Position numbers and translations under genes: made by a program
The notes under the pieces: generated by a model
What the model saw: the letters and a program-made list of their open reading frames with translations, nothing else
Told to the model about the DNA's origin: nothing
Database searches by the model: none
Shown here: positions 12,096 through 22,389 of the stretch, in pieces
How the letters are laid out: the number at the start of each line of letters is the position of its first letter
Position numbering within the stretch: position 1 is the stretch's first letter
Assembly: GCA_022376465.1 (NCBI GenBank)
Contig: JACDTU010000016.1
Coordinates: 496,001-560,000 of the forward strand
Length of the DNA stretch: 64,000 bases
Source: Cubamyces lactineus
Taxonomy: Eukaryota; Basidiomycota; Agaricomycetes; Polyporales; Polyporaceae
Reading direction: 5' to 3'

Positions 12096-15000
12096 ATGCC
12101 GGCATCATCTTCGGTCTCCGCAGTGTCGCGGATCGCCTATCTGGCTTCAGATGTCGTTGTAAACTCCCTCTCCCCTACTGGCCCCTCGCTCTTTCAGACT
12201 GTTCTGAACGCTCTCGCAAGCTCAGCAGACAGCAGGGCTGCCGTAACAAACCTCCCCTTCGGTGCAAACGCCGGCGATACTCTCCTCAGGCACCGCTCAG
12301 CTCGCCTACTCTCCTACACAGCTCTTGCCCACCCTCAGGTCTTGAACCACCTTCTGCTGCACCTTCCCGAGCTCTCCGCCACCTCCACCGTTTTCCACAT
12401 CGCTGTTACCGACGACCTCTCCGATGCGCTTGTCCTGCAGTCTTCCCTCCCCTTCGTACTGTACTCTCGGACTGCCCAGCAAGCCCATGACCACGCTCTC
12501 CTCGCTTCCAGGTTAGCGTTCATCGAGTCCACTGCGGTGCTCCACATCTTCCATGTCGGAGACGAGAGTGAGCCCGTAGAGGAGGTTGATGCAGACCGAA
12601 TTGCTCCCTTCCTTTATGCCGAGCGACAATCCCCCCGGAGCAGCGAGCAGAAGTCGGCCACCGACCCTTCTGTACTTCTCAAAACCTACCAGTCTGCTGC
12701 TTTCGCGACGGTCGCGCTTGTCCGCCGGCCGCTCCGCCCCTTCACACAACATGGTGCTTCCGAACCTCATACCGTCGTCTTCACGCTTGGCCGCGCTGCT
12801 CTGAACTATGACATAGAGGGCCTCTCGTTCGTCGGTGTTTCGTTACTCAAGCCTCTTACCCCATCGACAATCCTCAGCGCCGTCTCCCCCTCCGTCACAC
12901 GCGTAGTTGTCCTGGAACAAATCCACCGCTGGTCGATGAAGTGGACGCCTCTCTACCTCGAAGTCGTCAGTGCTGTTCAGCAGGGCGAGCTTGACTCCTC
13001 CCCTATCGTGCAGTCTGGCATCTTGGGAGACACAACCACGGTTACCCAGTCCGATATTGAGGAGTTCGTCCAAAGAGCTTCTTCGGAAGCGCCCTCCACA
13101 CGCTTGGCTCTCGGTTCTCCTCCTTCCGCTCAGGCTGCTATCGCTGCTCCTCACGTCCCGAAGCACGAAACTGCCTACACCAAAATCCTTGCCAACCTCT
13201 TCTCCGGGCGTCTCGAGATCCTCAACTCTCCCGAACTCATATCTCTCCAGGGCGAGATTGCCACAACACCCGAGTTTGCGCTTGGTCGAGCACGTGGAGA
13301 GCTCGAAGAGCGCGAAGAGCTCGTCAATGCTGTCCGCGAACTCCTTCGGGACCCAGCCGTCTCGATCGAGATTCACTCTCTCCTCAGCAGGTGGCTCGGC
13401 GCGAAGGAGGATGGTGTCAAGAGCAAGCAGATCGGTGATGAGCTTGCTGCTGCACTCGAAGGCGAGAAGCTCTCGAATCCTGCGGCCCAGAAGATCCTCC
13501 TCCTCCGTCGGCTTCTTCCCGCCCGTTCGCGCTGGATCATCGGCTCAGACGCCTGGGCGTACGACCTTGGAGCGTCCGGCCTCCACCACGCTATCGCCTC
13601 AAGGCTGAACGTCAACATCCTTCTCCTAGACACGACCCCCTACACAACCCGCAATTCTGTTGACCCTCATCGCCGGAAGCAGGACGTCGGCCTGTATGCA
13701 ATGAACCACGGCGATGTCTACGTCGCCAGCACTGCCGTGTACTCCTCATACTCACAGGTACTCCAGTCGATCATGGAAGCCGACCGCTACAACGGCCCCA
13801 GTGTTGTCCTCGCATACCTGCCGTACAACACTGAGCAGACGCCGGCGCTCGAGATTCTGAAGGAGACCAAGCTCGCCGTCGACTCCGGATACTGGCCGCT
13901 ATACCGCTGGAACCCTGCAAAGGAGCGCGAGGGCAAGGAGCCGTTCTCGCTCGACTCTGACTTTGTGAAGAACGAGCTGCAGCAGTTCCTCGACCGTCAG
14001 AACCACCTCTCCCAGCTCACTCGCTCCAAGCCTGAGGTAGCGGCTGAGCTTGTTGGCAGCTTGGGTGAGAACCTCAAGCAGGCTCGGAAGCAGCGTGCCC
14101 AGCAAGCCTACAACGATTTGCTGAACGCTATCGACGCGCCGCCCCTCACCGTGCTCTATGCTTCAGACGGTGGCAGGGCGGAGAAGATGGCGAAGCGGCT
14201 CGCGACGCGCGGTAAGCTCCGTGGACTGTCCACCACTGTGGCAACGATGGACTCCATCTCTGTGGACGACCTCGCCAAGGAGGAAATGATCGTTTTCGTC
14301 ACGTCCGTCGCCGGTCAGGGTGAGTTCCCGCAGAACGGCCGCACCCTCGCTAAGGCTCTCAACGTGTTCGCTGCGCGCGGCGAGAAGCCACTCACGAACG
14401 TACGCTTCTCCGTGTTTGGTCTCGGCGACTCGCACTACTGGCCTCGGCCCGAGGACGCGCACTACTACAACAAGGCGGGCAAAGACCTCGATGCGCGCCT
14501 CGAGCAGCTCGGTGCTCAGCGCTTCGCCCCCCTTGGCCTCGGAGACGACCAGGATGCAGATGGGCCGGAGACTGGATACCAAGCTTGGGAGCCTCTCATC
14601 TGGAAGGCGCTTGGCGTCGACGCAGTCGAGGTGAAGGAGAAGGAGCCCGAGCCGATCACGAACGAGCACATCAAGGTTGCGTCGCAGTACCTTCGCGGTA
14701 CCATCGCGGAGGGCCTGGAGGACAACACCACTGGCGCGCTCGCGCCGAGTGATACCCAGCTTACGAAGTTCCACGGTATCTACCAGCAGGACGACCGCGA
14801 CATCCGTGACGAGCGGCAGGCGCAAGGCGCGGAGCCCGCATACAGCTTCATGATCCGTGTGCGCATGCCCGGTGGGGTATGCTCGCCCGAGCAGTGGTTG
14901 ATGATGGACCAGATCGCGGACGAGCACGGGAATGGCACGTTCAAGATCACGACCCGCCAAACGTTCCAGTTCCACGGCGTCATCAAGCGTCACCTCAAGT

Positions 15001-16721
15001 CCGCGATCCAGGACATCAACCGTGCACTGCTTGATACGCTCGCAGCTTGCGGTGACGTAAACCGGTATGTCCTGACACCCGTTTGCTCCATACATGTACT
15101 CACTGTGAACACAGGAATGTCATTGTTTCGACGGTGCCCTCGCTTTCAAAGCTTCACCGTCAGGCCTACGACTTCGCCAAGAGGGTCAGCGAGCACCTAC
15201 TTCCCCGTACGACCGCATACCACGAAATCTGGCTGGACAAGAAGCTTGTCGCCGGAGAGGCCTTGAAAGACGTCGAGCCGCTCTACGGCGAATTCTACCT
15301 GCCTCGCAAGGTACATATATATCCTTCTTGCCCGTAGACGTGCCAACCGAGCTCATCCTGTCCGTAGTTCAAGGTCGCAGTTGCGATTCCACCTAACAAC
15401 GATGTCGACGTCTTCGCCAATGACGTCGGCTTTATTGCGATCACCGACAAGAATGGCGAGCTCGCTGGCTTCAACGTCACTGCCGGTGGCGGTATGGGTG
15501 TTACCCACGGTAACAAGAAGACGTACCCTCGGACGGGTGACATCCTCGGCTTCTGTACCGTGGCTCAGGGCGTCGATGTGGCGGAGAAGATCATGTTGGT
15601 TCAGAGAGACAACGGCAACCGTGTTGACCGCAAAGTGAGCTTCAAGTCGAGCCTCGCCGAAGTGTTGTTAAGACTAATCACATATCTGTCTCAGAACGCC
15701 CGTCTCAAGTACACCATCGACCGCATGGGCCTCGACAACTTCAAGGCCGAAGTCGAGCGGCGTCTTGGATACAAGTTCCAGCCCGCACGGCCCTTCACCT
15801 TCGACCGCAACATCGACGACCTCGGCTGGACGACGGGCGAGGACGGCAAGCACCACTTCACGTGCTTCATTGAGAACGGGCGCATCCAGGACGAGCCCGA
15901 GCGCGACTTCAAGGCCGGCCTGCGGGAGATCGCCAAGGTTCACAAGGGCGCGTTCCGCCTCACCGCGAACCAGCACCTGATCATCACGGACGTCGCGACG
16001 GAGGACTTGCCCACGATCAAGCGCATCCTCGCTCAGTACAAACTCGACAACGTCTCGCAGTCAGGTCTCCGCCTGTCATCATCTGCTTGCGTCGCCTTCC
16101 CGACGTGCGGTCTTGCGATGGCTGAGTCAGAAAGGGTACGTTGGCACCTTTGATAGGCGTAGGAGGCTCAACGCTCATCTCATGCCTTCAGTACCTGCCC
16201 ATACTCATCGACAAGGTGGAGAAGATCTGCGAGGAGAATGGCTTGCGCAATGACTCCATCGTCATGCGTATGACCGGTTGCCCGAACGGTTGTGCACGGC
16301 CATACCTTGCAGGTACGTAACCTATACCTCTTCATCACGTAGGGTGACCACTGACCTCGTGTCTTCTTTCAGAAATCGCCTTCGTTGGCAAAGCGCCAGG
16401 CGTATACTTGATGCTTCTCGGCGGTGGCTACTACGGCCAGCGGCTGAACAAGATCTACCGCGGTACGTTCTCTTCCCGCCTTCCGCTCTTTGGCTGCCCG
16501 ACTCACACGCCGTATTCCATCCAGAATCTGTCACGGAGCCCGAGATCCTCGCCATTCTCCGGCCGATGATCAAGCGGTACGCGCTCGAGCGCGAACCCGG
16601 CGAGCACTTCGGCGACTGGGTCATCCGCGCGGGCTACATCGCGCCGACCACGTCCGGCAAGGAGTGGTGGGACCGCATGGGCGGTGAGGGCGAGTATCGC
16701 GAGGTTGCCGCCGCCGCATGA
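12096..16721 (+). CDS. MET5: Sulfite reductase (NADPH) hemoprotein beta-component, fungal long form
   Basis: Reduces sulfite to sulfide with siroheme and a 4Fe-4S cluster in cytosolic sulfate assimilation, working with the flavoprotein alpha subunit (MET10). The first exon encodes about 990 residues without interruption. Its order is an N-terminal pyruvate:ferredoxin-oxidoreductase-like region (residues about 1-660), a flavodoxin-like domain ([18 protein letters not shown] to [12 protein letters not shown], about 685-850), then the first ferredoxin-like half and siroheme lobe ([32 protein letters not shown]). Later exons give [28 protein letters not shown] and the cluster/siroheme ligands [10 protein letters not shown] and [11 protein letters not shown], all four Cys present. 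It ends in [20 protein letters not shown]. Six or so small introns lie in the 3' third (from about 15066). Length fits the fungal family (about 1,400 residues). Confidence 0.96.
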
Positions 16722-17811
16722 GGTGTCGCTACTTTGCCGCCTCTTATTCCTCTTACATCTTACACCTATGCGTAGTACGGAAGGGTGGTTTTGGACGTAT
16801 GGTAGATTCCGTTCGCTTGTTCAGGCGCATGACCTCGGCATAGCGCGCTCAAGGAGTAGCACCAACAGCAGTATATGTATGCAACGCAATGTACAACGCA
16901 CATCCCTAATAGATACCGCACGAAGTCTGGATATGAGCATAGCAAAGCAAACAAGCAAGGAGAGCTCAAGACGACGACTAAGCCCTGCGACGACGACCCA
17001 ATCTCTAAGCCTCCCGGAGGCCCCTTTTGACACCATAACAAACGCTTCAACAAAGATAACAGTGTCCTGTTAGCACCACTTCAATGACAGGCCGTAGACG
17101 ATAACGCTTGAGTAGCACACACCTCTCGGCGCGGACTGCCGACGGAGTCCCGCCCATCCCCTTCCTAGATCCCCCTCCCGGCCCCATCCTCACCTCGTCT
17201 CGCCTCGCCTCCTGTCCTCCCGTAGCCTGCTGCCCACGCGTCGGTCCGCACACACAACGTCCTGATAACACGCGCCACGCACCGTCAGCACCACAACCTT
17301 CACGGAGTTCACAATGACAGCATCCAACTGACATATCACTCGCCTTCCTCTCGTCCAGTCGTCCCGGAACTTGCATCCCGCCACGCGCGAGGGCGGAGCG
17401 GCAGCCCGCGCTGAGCTCTCACAGCCGCGCGGCGGGGGTAGAGCGGTCGAGCGGGCCTGCGAGGCTCGATGCCACACCGCCTGTCGCCGCAACGTTCGAC
17501 GTCGACGGCTCTTTCGGCGATCTACGCGTGCGTAGGGTACGTATGTAGTCCACCGATCGATTCGCGGAGCGTGCGCGTGCATGTGCGTGTGCAGGATTCG
17601 TGTAACATCGATCGTGGCGCGTGCGTACGTGCAGCAGCGTTCATATCGATTCCAATTCCGATTTCGCGTGTCCGAGAACGTGACGCAGCGAGCCCGTCCA
17701 TCCGAGTCGTGTGTACACAGCAACATGTCAAAGAAAAACAGAAAAAGGAACACGCTCAATCCTTGGATTCTAATACAACAGAGAAAAAAGCCGCTGCTTT
17801 GATCCTCAAGC
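16722..17811. other. Intergenic region between two convergent genes, nothing recognised
   Basis: Long (1.1 kb) for a convergent gap in this window. The first part is AT-moderate 3' flank. The middle (17100-17600) is GC- and CpG-rich with alternating CG/TG runs such as GCGTGCGCGTGCATGTGCGTGTGC at about 17566-17590. Reading frames across it show no recognisable protein and no consistent splice structure. Confidence 0.4.
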
Positions 17812-19727
17812 TTACACGTTCTTGCTGGCTTTTGCTTCCGCCAGACTTTCCTTCAGCGCCGCGATCACCTTGTCAATGTCTCCGCGCGTCTTGTCCACGA
17901 CGGACACGCCCATGTGCCTGTCCGACCGCCAGCGTCAGCCCAATTCTTACACCTCGCTCATCCGCAGAAAATCGACGTACCCGATACGGAAGTACTTCTC
18001 TAATGGAGTGAAAACAACGACGTCAGCCATGCACACACACAAAACGATAGCAGTACGGCATCGACTGACCCTTGTTATCCTTGTGCAGACCAGCCGCAAC
18101 GATAACATCGCGCTTGCCCAAACGCGGCAACAAGTCCGACGCGACGAGCCCGTCAGGGAAGTACAGCGCTGTCATCCCGTTCGCTGCGAACTTCGGGTCG
18201 AGCGGGAGCTGACGCAAGCCGAGCTCCTCCGCCGCCTTCTTCACGCGCGCGCTCGCCTCGCGGTGCAGCGCGAAGCGCTCTTGGAGGGACGGAGCCCGTT
18301 TCGTGAGCTGCGTGAGCGACGCGTGGAACGCGTAGATCAGGTTCACGGGCGGTGTCGCGAAGTACGCTGCAGACCCGCTCTCGTATGCGCGCATGATCGG
18401 AAGCCACCTGTATGGCTCGATCGTGAGCATGCGCGACACCAATTATACGAGGAGACTAACTTCTTCCAGCTCGCGTAGTACGACGTGACGGGACTCTTGC
18501 GCGCCTCAAAAACCTATGCATACACTCAGTCTCCCCGTATTATTTCCTTATCACGGAGAGCATACCTTCATGGCTTTCTCGCTCGCAACAAGGATGCTCA
18601 GACCAGGCGGAACACCAAGGCCCTTTTGGCTCGCGGTAAGCACGACGTCAATGCCCCACGCGTCCATCTGGATCTCTTCGCTCGCAACCGAGCACACGCC
18701 GTCGAGTACGACCTATGAAAGGTAAACCGTGCATGCCGTAAGCCAACCATTCCACAGAACCTGTCATGGCTGCGAGGCACAGACGCGCAGTGGTGGGTAA
18801 AGGAAGACGTCATACCAGTGTCTCTGGAGACGCGTTCTTGACGACCTCCGCGACGTCCTTCGCATCTGAGAGCACACCTGGGATGGGAGAATTCGTAGGT
18901 TATATATAGAGCCAAATCCCGCCTACGGTGTGCAACGTACCTGTTGAGGTGTCGACGTGGGTGAACGCGACGAGCTTGTACTTCTTCGACTTGAGCGCGA
19001 CCTCGAGCGACGAGAGCTCGACGGCCGTGCCAAATGGCGCGCGTAGCTCGTCCACGACAGCGCCATAAGTGCGCAAGCTGCCCAAACAGCCCGTTCACTT
19101 ACCTGTTCACGGATTGAATCATAGCTGAGAGAACTCACCAGTCCGCGAAGCTATCACCAAAGTACCCGCTGTTGAGCACAAGTACACTCTCGCCGGGCTC
19201 GACAAGGTTTGCCGAGACCTGGTCCCAGCCCAGGGTCCCGGAACCAGAGATGATGAACGGCTGCGCCTGAGGACCAGCAAAGAGGACCTCGCGAATCATG
19301 CGTATGCAGTCGCCGAAGACGGGGATGAAGTCTGGGGAGACGTGTGACATGGACGGATGTGCGTTCGCGTAGAGGACCTAGTATGCGAAATGATTGCATG
19401 CACATAAGCACATAGGGAGCATATCTAGCGGCGACGGTGAGCGCACCTCATCTGTGACTTCGATGGGCCCGGGAATACTGCAGAGCGAGCATTCGCGTTC
19501 AGTGTGATCGGCGCGCGCGATTGGGTTACAATCAAATACTTACACAAGGAGCCTTTTGGGATCGTCGCGAAGTATGTATTCATCAGGCACAGAGCGTAGC
19601 AGCATAACCAAAATGCTTACTTGTGCGGTTCCTACAGGGTCCCAACGAAGCATCCACCTCATATCAGCCCAAGCTCACGGCGCAGACGGGAGAAAGCGCG
19701 GGTGCGTACCTGCTTGAAAGTGGACAT
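17812..19727 (-). CDS. AGX1: Alanine:glyoxylate (serine:pyruvate) aminotransferase, PLP-dependent class V
   Basis: Converts glyoxylate plus alanine to glycine plus pyruvate. Exons in order give MSTFKQ (tiny first coding exon), VIPGPIEVTDEVLYA, HPSMSHVSPDFIPVFGDC, IISGSGTLGWDQVSANL, VLVLNSGYFGDSFADW, LVAFTHVDTSTG, VVLDGVCSVASEEI and the PLP-lysine segment VVLTASQKGLGVPPG. It continues with YFATPPVNLIYAFHASL, MTALYFPDGLVASDLLPRL, YFRIGHMGVS and the tail ESLAEAKASKNV. This is the full set of AGT landmarks. The C-terminus is not a peroxisomal PTS1 tripeptide. At least eight introns. An in-frame upstream ATG at 19883 would add 52 residues. The short start at 19727 is preferred because it matches the family body. 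Confidence 0.95.
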
Positions 19728-19883
19728 CCTGGCTGATGCTGATAGTCTACGAGAGTGGGGGTGAGGAGAAGAGTGGGGTATGGACTCAGACGAGGATATG
19801 GCGGGGGGAGGGAAGGAGGAGACGGGACGGCAGGCGGGGATAGCAGCAGGGAGGGAGAACCTGCACTTGCAGCGGGAGAGCAT
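19728..19883 (-). other. Possible alternative N-terminal extension of AGX1 (in-frame upstream ATG)
   Basis: From an ATG at 19883 the frame stays open for 52 codons into the MSTFKQ start. The encoded stretch begins MLSRCKCRFSLPAAIPACR, contains one Glu and many Arg/Ser/Pro, and ends RRLSASAR before the Met. That composition fits a mitochondrial presequence, but a pyrimidine-rich 5' leader can produce similar residues by chance. Inference only. Confidence 0.35.
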
Positions 19884-20704
19884 TTGATCCGTCACCTGAC
19901 GCGTCTTGAGCGAGTGTACAGACGGGTTATCGCCGCAATTCCTCCAGCCAAACGTGCGTGGAGTGTGGTAGATCTGAGACGAGTGCGAGTGCGAGTGCGC
20001 GGATGGCAGAGAAATACAGAAATATCCCCAGACTGTCCCAGCGCGCCCTGTCTGAGCCCAGCTGGCGATGTCTCGTGGACGACGATGCGCCTCTCGAGCG
20101 TCGAGGCGGAGGCCCGTCTGTCGCGTCTTCCGCCCCCAGTCCACACGGATCAGCCCTCCGCCGCCAGTGCCGTTCCTCGTATTCCCTGCCGTTAGCCTTT
20201 CCGTGGGTGCTCTTCGCATGCTATATTCAGCCTACTATCACGGCACCGGAAGTGCAATCGCAACAGAAGTGCAACTTCTGCAATTCCCGTACATAGACTC
20301 GTCTGGATCTCCTACAAAAATTGGCATTGTGTTCAGCTTGCATTCCCATGCCTATATGCAGAAAATGACGGAAATTGGCGGACACATCATCAAGATTTTT
20401 GAATAAGAGTGCGCCGGGGGTAGGACCGCTCTGGTATAGAATCCGCTCGGCACTTTGCTATGTTGCACCGATCACTAAATCATTTCACACAAATATCTGA
20501 GAGTACTACGCCAATACTCCTATATAATATCGAAGCGAATGAATGCCGCATTCGTGTGTGGACGAAGAATCAGTGGCCGTAAGAGCAAAGAGCGTGACAA
20601 TCCGCCACAATCTCCCAAGTCGGAGTTTGTATGTAGCAGCGGAGACGCACACCCAGGATATCCGTTGCGAGTAAAAAAGAGTGCATGTACCGTATGTAGC
20701 AGGC
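19884..20704. other. Intergenic region, nothing recognised
   Basis: Upstream flank of AGX1 and downstream flank of U6. A run of six A at about 20673-20678 (T6 in the U6 sense) lies past the U6 3' end and could be a back-up polymerase III terminator. No supported gene. Confidence 0.4.
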
Positions 20705-20769
20705 AAAATAAATATTGAGACCCGTAGGTCTACCACTCCGGGAAAGCGTGTCATCCTTGTGCAGGGGCC

Positions 20770-20800
<31 letters not shown>

Positions 20801-20825
20801 TTTCGTATGTCACCCCGAAGGGGAC
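20705..20825 (-). ncRNA. U6: U6 spliceosomal snRNA
   Basis: Read on the minus strand it starts with a 5' stem-loop (GTCCCCTTCGGGGTGAC). It contains the invariant block GATACAGAGAAGATTAGCAT, including the ACAGAG box that pairs with 5' splice sites, and the AGC triad. The internal stem-loop CCCCTGCACAAGGATGACAC follows, then a short 3' hairpin (AGACC-TACG-GGTCT) and an AT-rich end with TTTT at 20708-20705. The catalytic core is uninterrupted, so there is no U6 intron here. Polymerase III transcription is expected. The exact 3' end is uncertain by a few nt. Confidence 0.95.
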
Positions 20826-20939
20826 ATTCCAAGGCATAAGAGCAACAGGCCTCGGATGAGAGTCCTGCCTTTGGCCCAGCGACCGGGTGGTACATGGCTG
20901 ACGCCGGACGAGTTCGCACGAGAAGAGCGCCTTCTATAA

Positions 20940-21013
20940 GGGCATGTGGTGTAGTTGGTTATCACGCTCGCTTAGCATGCGAGAGGGGTCCGGTTCAATC
21001 CCGGACATGTCCA
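20940..21013 (+). tRNA. tRNA-Ala (anticodon AGC)
   Basis: Cloverleaf: acceptor GGGCATG pairs with CATGTCC, with one G-U. The D-arm (GTGTAGTTGGTTATCAC) holds the A box. The anticodon arm is CTCGC-TTAGCAT-GCGAG with anticodon AGC, the T-arm is TCCGG-TTCAATC-CCGGA with the B box, and the discriminator is A. No intron. It lies 114 bp from the U6 start in a head-to-head arrangement. Confidence 0.96.
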
Positions 21014-21503
21014 TCTCGTTTTGCCATCGCTCGCGGCGTACGCTCCTGAGTTTTTGGCCGTAATACACCGGTAAGCGTGTAGAACAGCAGTCTCGATAGG
21101 TAGGGTAGCCCCAAGGGCATGTGGCTATTAATTAGGGGATGTATATATCGTGACACATGAGAACTAGCATAGAATCTCAAGTGCCAAGAACGCAGTGATT
21201 ACACCAACAAGAATAGGGATACATTGAGGAAAACAAGTAAGACGACACCGTGATCCAACATGAACATGTCGATTTTGCGAGATCTACGCATCTCGCTATG
21301 GTCGCGCGAATGCGCGATATGTGGCAGCGGCGGGGCGCCTAGCCTGTGCACCTGTCGCGCCGGGTGGTTTGTTCGAAGGTTTGCTAGCTCTGCACGTCCA
21401 ATTCGCATCAGTGAGAAAAGCAAGAGGGCACGAAATAAATTTGCAGCGCGTAGATACCTCAGCGTTCTCATGGATGTGTGCGACCTCCCGGCCCGGCCCC
21501 TCC
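21014..21503. other. Intergenic region, nothing recognised
   Basis: After the T-run terminator the sequence is AT-richer (21060-21260) and then mixed. It is the 3' flank of the small gene at 21504. Reading frames here are short and without recognisable content. Confidence 0.4.
21019..21022 (+). terminator. RNA polymerase III T-run terminator of tRNA-Ala
   Basis: TTTT begins six bases after the tRNA 3' end, the usual polymerase III stop signal. Confidence 0.75.
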
Positions 21504-21849
21504 TCACTCCAGCTCGTCAAAGTGGTCCCGCCTCCGAGCAGAAAACCAATTCTGCAGATTCTTCAGCGTGTACTCGCGTGCTCCATACCGGTACACCAGC
21601 CAGCGGTGAAGGGCGTGGATGGCGTCCTGGCTCAAGTCGTATCCGAAAATCTCCGCATAATCTGTAACAATTCACAGGTGAGCCAGTTCCAAGCTCCCCG
21701 TACCCACCACCTCCATGCTCTCGTCAGAGGCGGTAGTCATAGGCCTGCAACGCGCAAGCCACTTACATACCTCGACGGTAATTCTTGGCCTCCCGGCTGA
21801 GCGTCACCCGCGACTGGCGCTCAGCAGGCCCATTGCCCGGTATAGGCAT
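21504..21849 (-). CDS. Small two-exon gene, 78 residues, homeodomain-like C-terminus; unknown function
   Basis: Each exon is too small to stand out as an ORF. Exon 1 (21771-21849) starts MPIPGNGPAERQSRVTLSR. A GTATGT...ACAG intron (21662-21770, 109 nt) joins it in frame to exon 2 (21504-21661), which begins DYAEIFGYDLSQDAIHALHR and ends LQNWFSARRRDHFDELE. The coding total is 237 nt including the stop, a clean multiple of three. The strongly helical body and WFxxRRR tail resemble helix 3 of a homeodomain. However, the usual Asn after WFx is Ala here and only about 52 residues are available. No signal peptide or membrane segment. I do not recognise a named family. Confidence 0.6.
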
Positions 21850-22389
21850 ATCCAGAACCGGATTTCAGCGGGAATCTGCAAAGGGGAGCAGCACGGGCGC
21901 ATTTTTGCTTGCATCTGCAGGCTTATATGGGTGCATCCCCACTCAGGGATCCCTTACAGACCCATAGCCTAGTCCACAGGTGGATGAGCGCCCCTGGACT
22001 TCCCTGCAGTGGCACCCACCACGAGGGTGTTTGCAGAGGGAAATGCACCTTCGCCTTTTCGGCGATAATCAGTAGTCTATCAGTGATAGTAAGCGCTTAG
22101 CGTTCGAGAAGTCCTCAAGAAATGAACCTTACCCATTAGCTGACGTGAAAATGCGGCAATTCGGGCCAATGTTATTCAATCGTAAACTAAGCTCCGAGTA
22201 CCTGCTAACGGGATGCCTGCGCGAGCTGCTGAGCGTGTTCAATGGGTTTATCAATCTAGGCATCATGCATGATCATACAGGGGGCCGTGACGCCTGCAGG
22301 TGTATTGAGAGATTACGCATGAATCTGACCGGGGTATAACAAACTGAACGCGGCCGTCCACAATTCCGTACTCGTAGCTTGCACCCCAA
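21850..22389. other. Intergenic region, nothing recognised
   Basis: Upstream region of the small gene and 3' flank of the dynein intermediate chain. Contains TATCAGTGATAGT near 22077-22090 (an imperfect palindrome) but no coding signal. Confidence 0.4.

Noticed and set aside
14163..15095. 310-codon open frame on the minus strand inside the sulfite reductase gene
   Set aside because: It lies exactly antisense to a highly conserved coding exon; GC-rich codon usage leaves the opposite strand open. No family signature.
19755..20195. Plus-strand frame rich in Gly/Arg upstream of AGX1
   Set aside because: Low-complexity translation of GC-rich leader sequence opposite the AGX1 5' region; no conserved motif.
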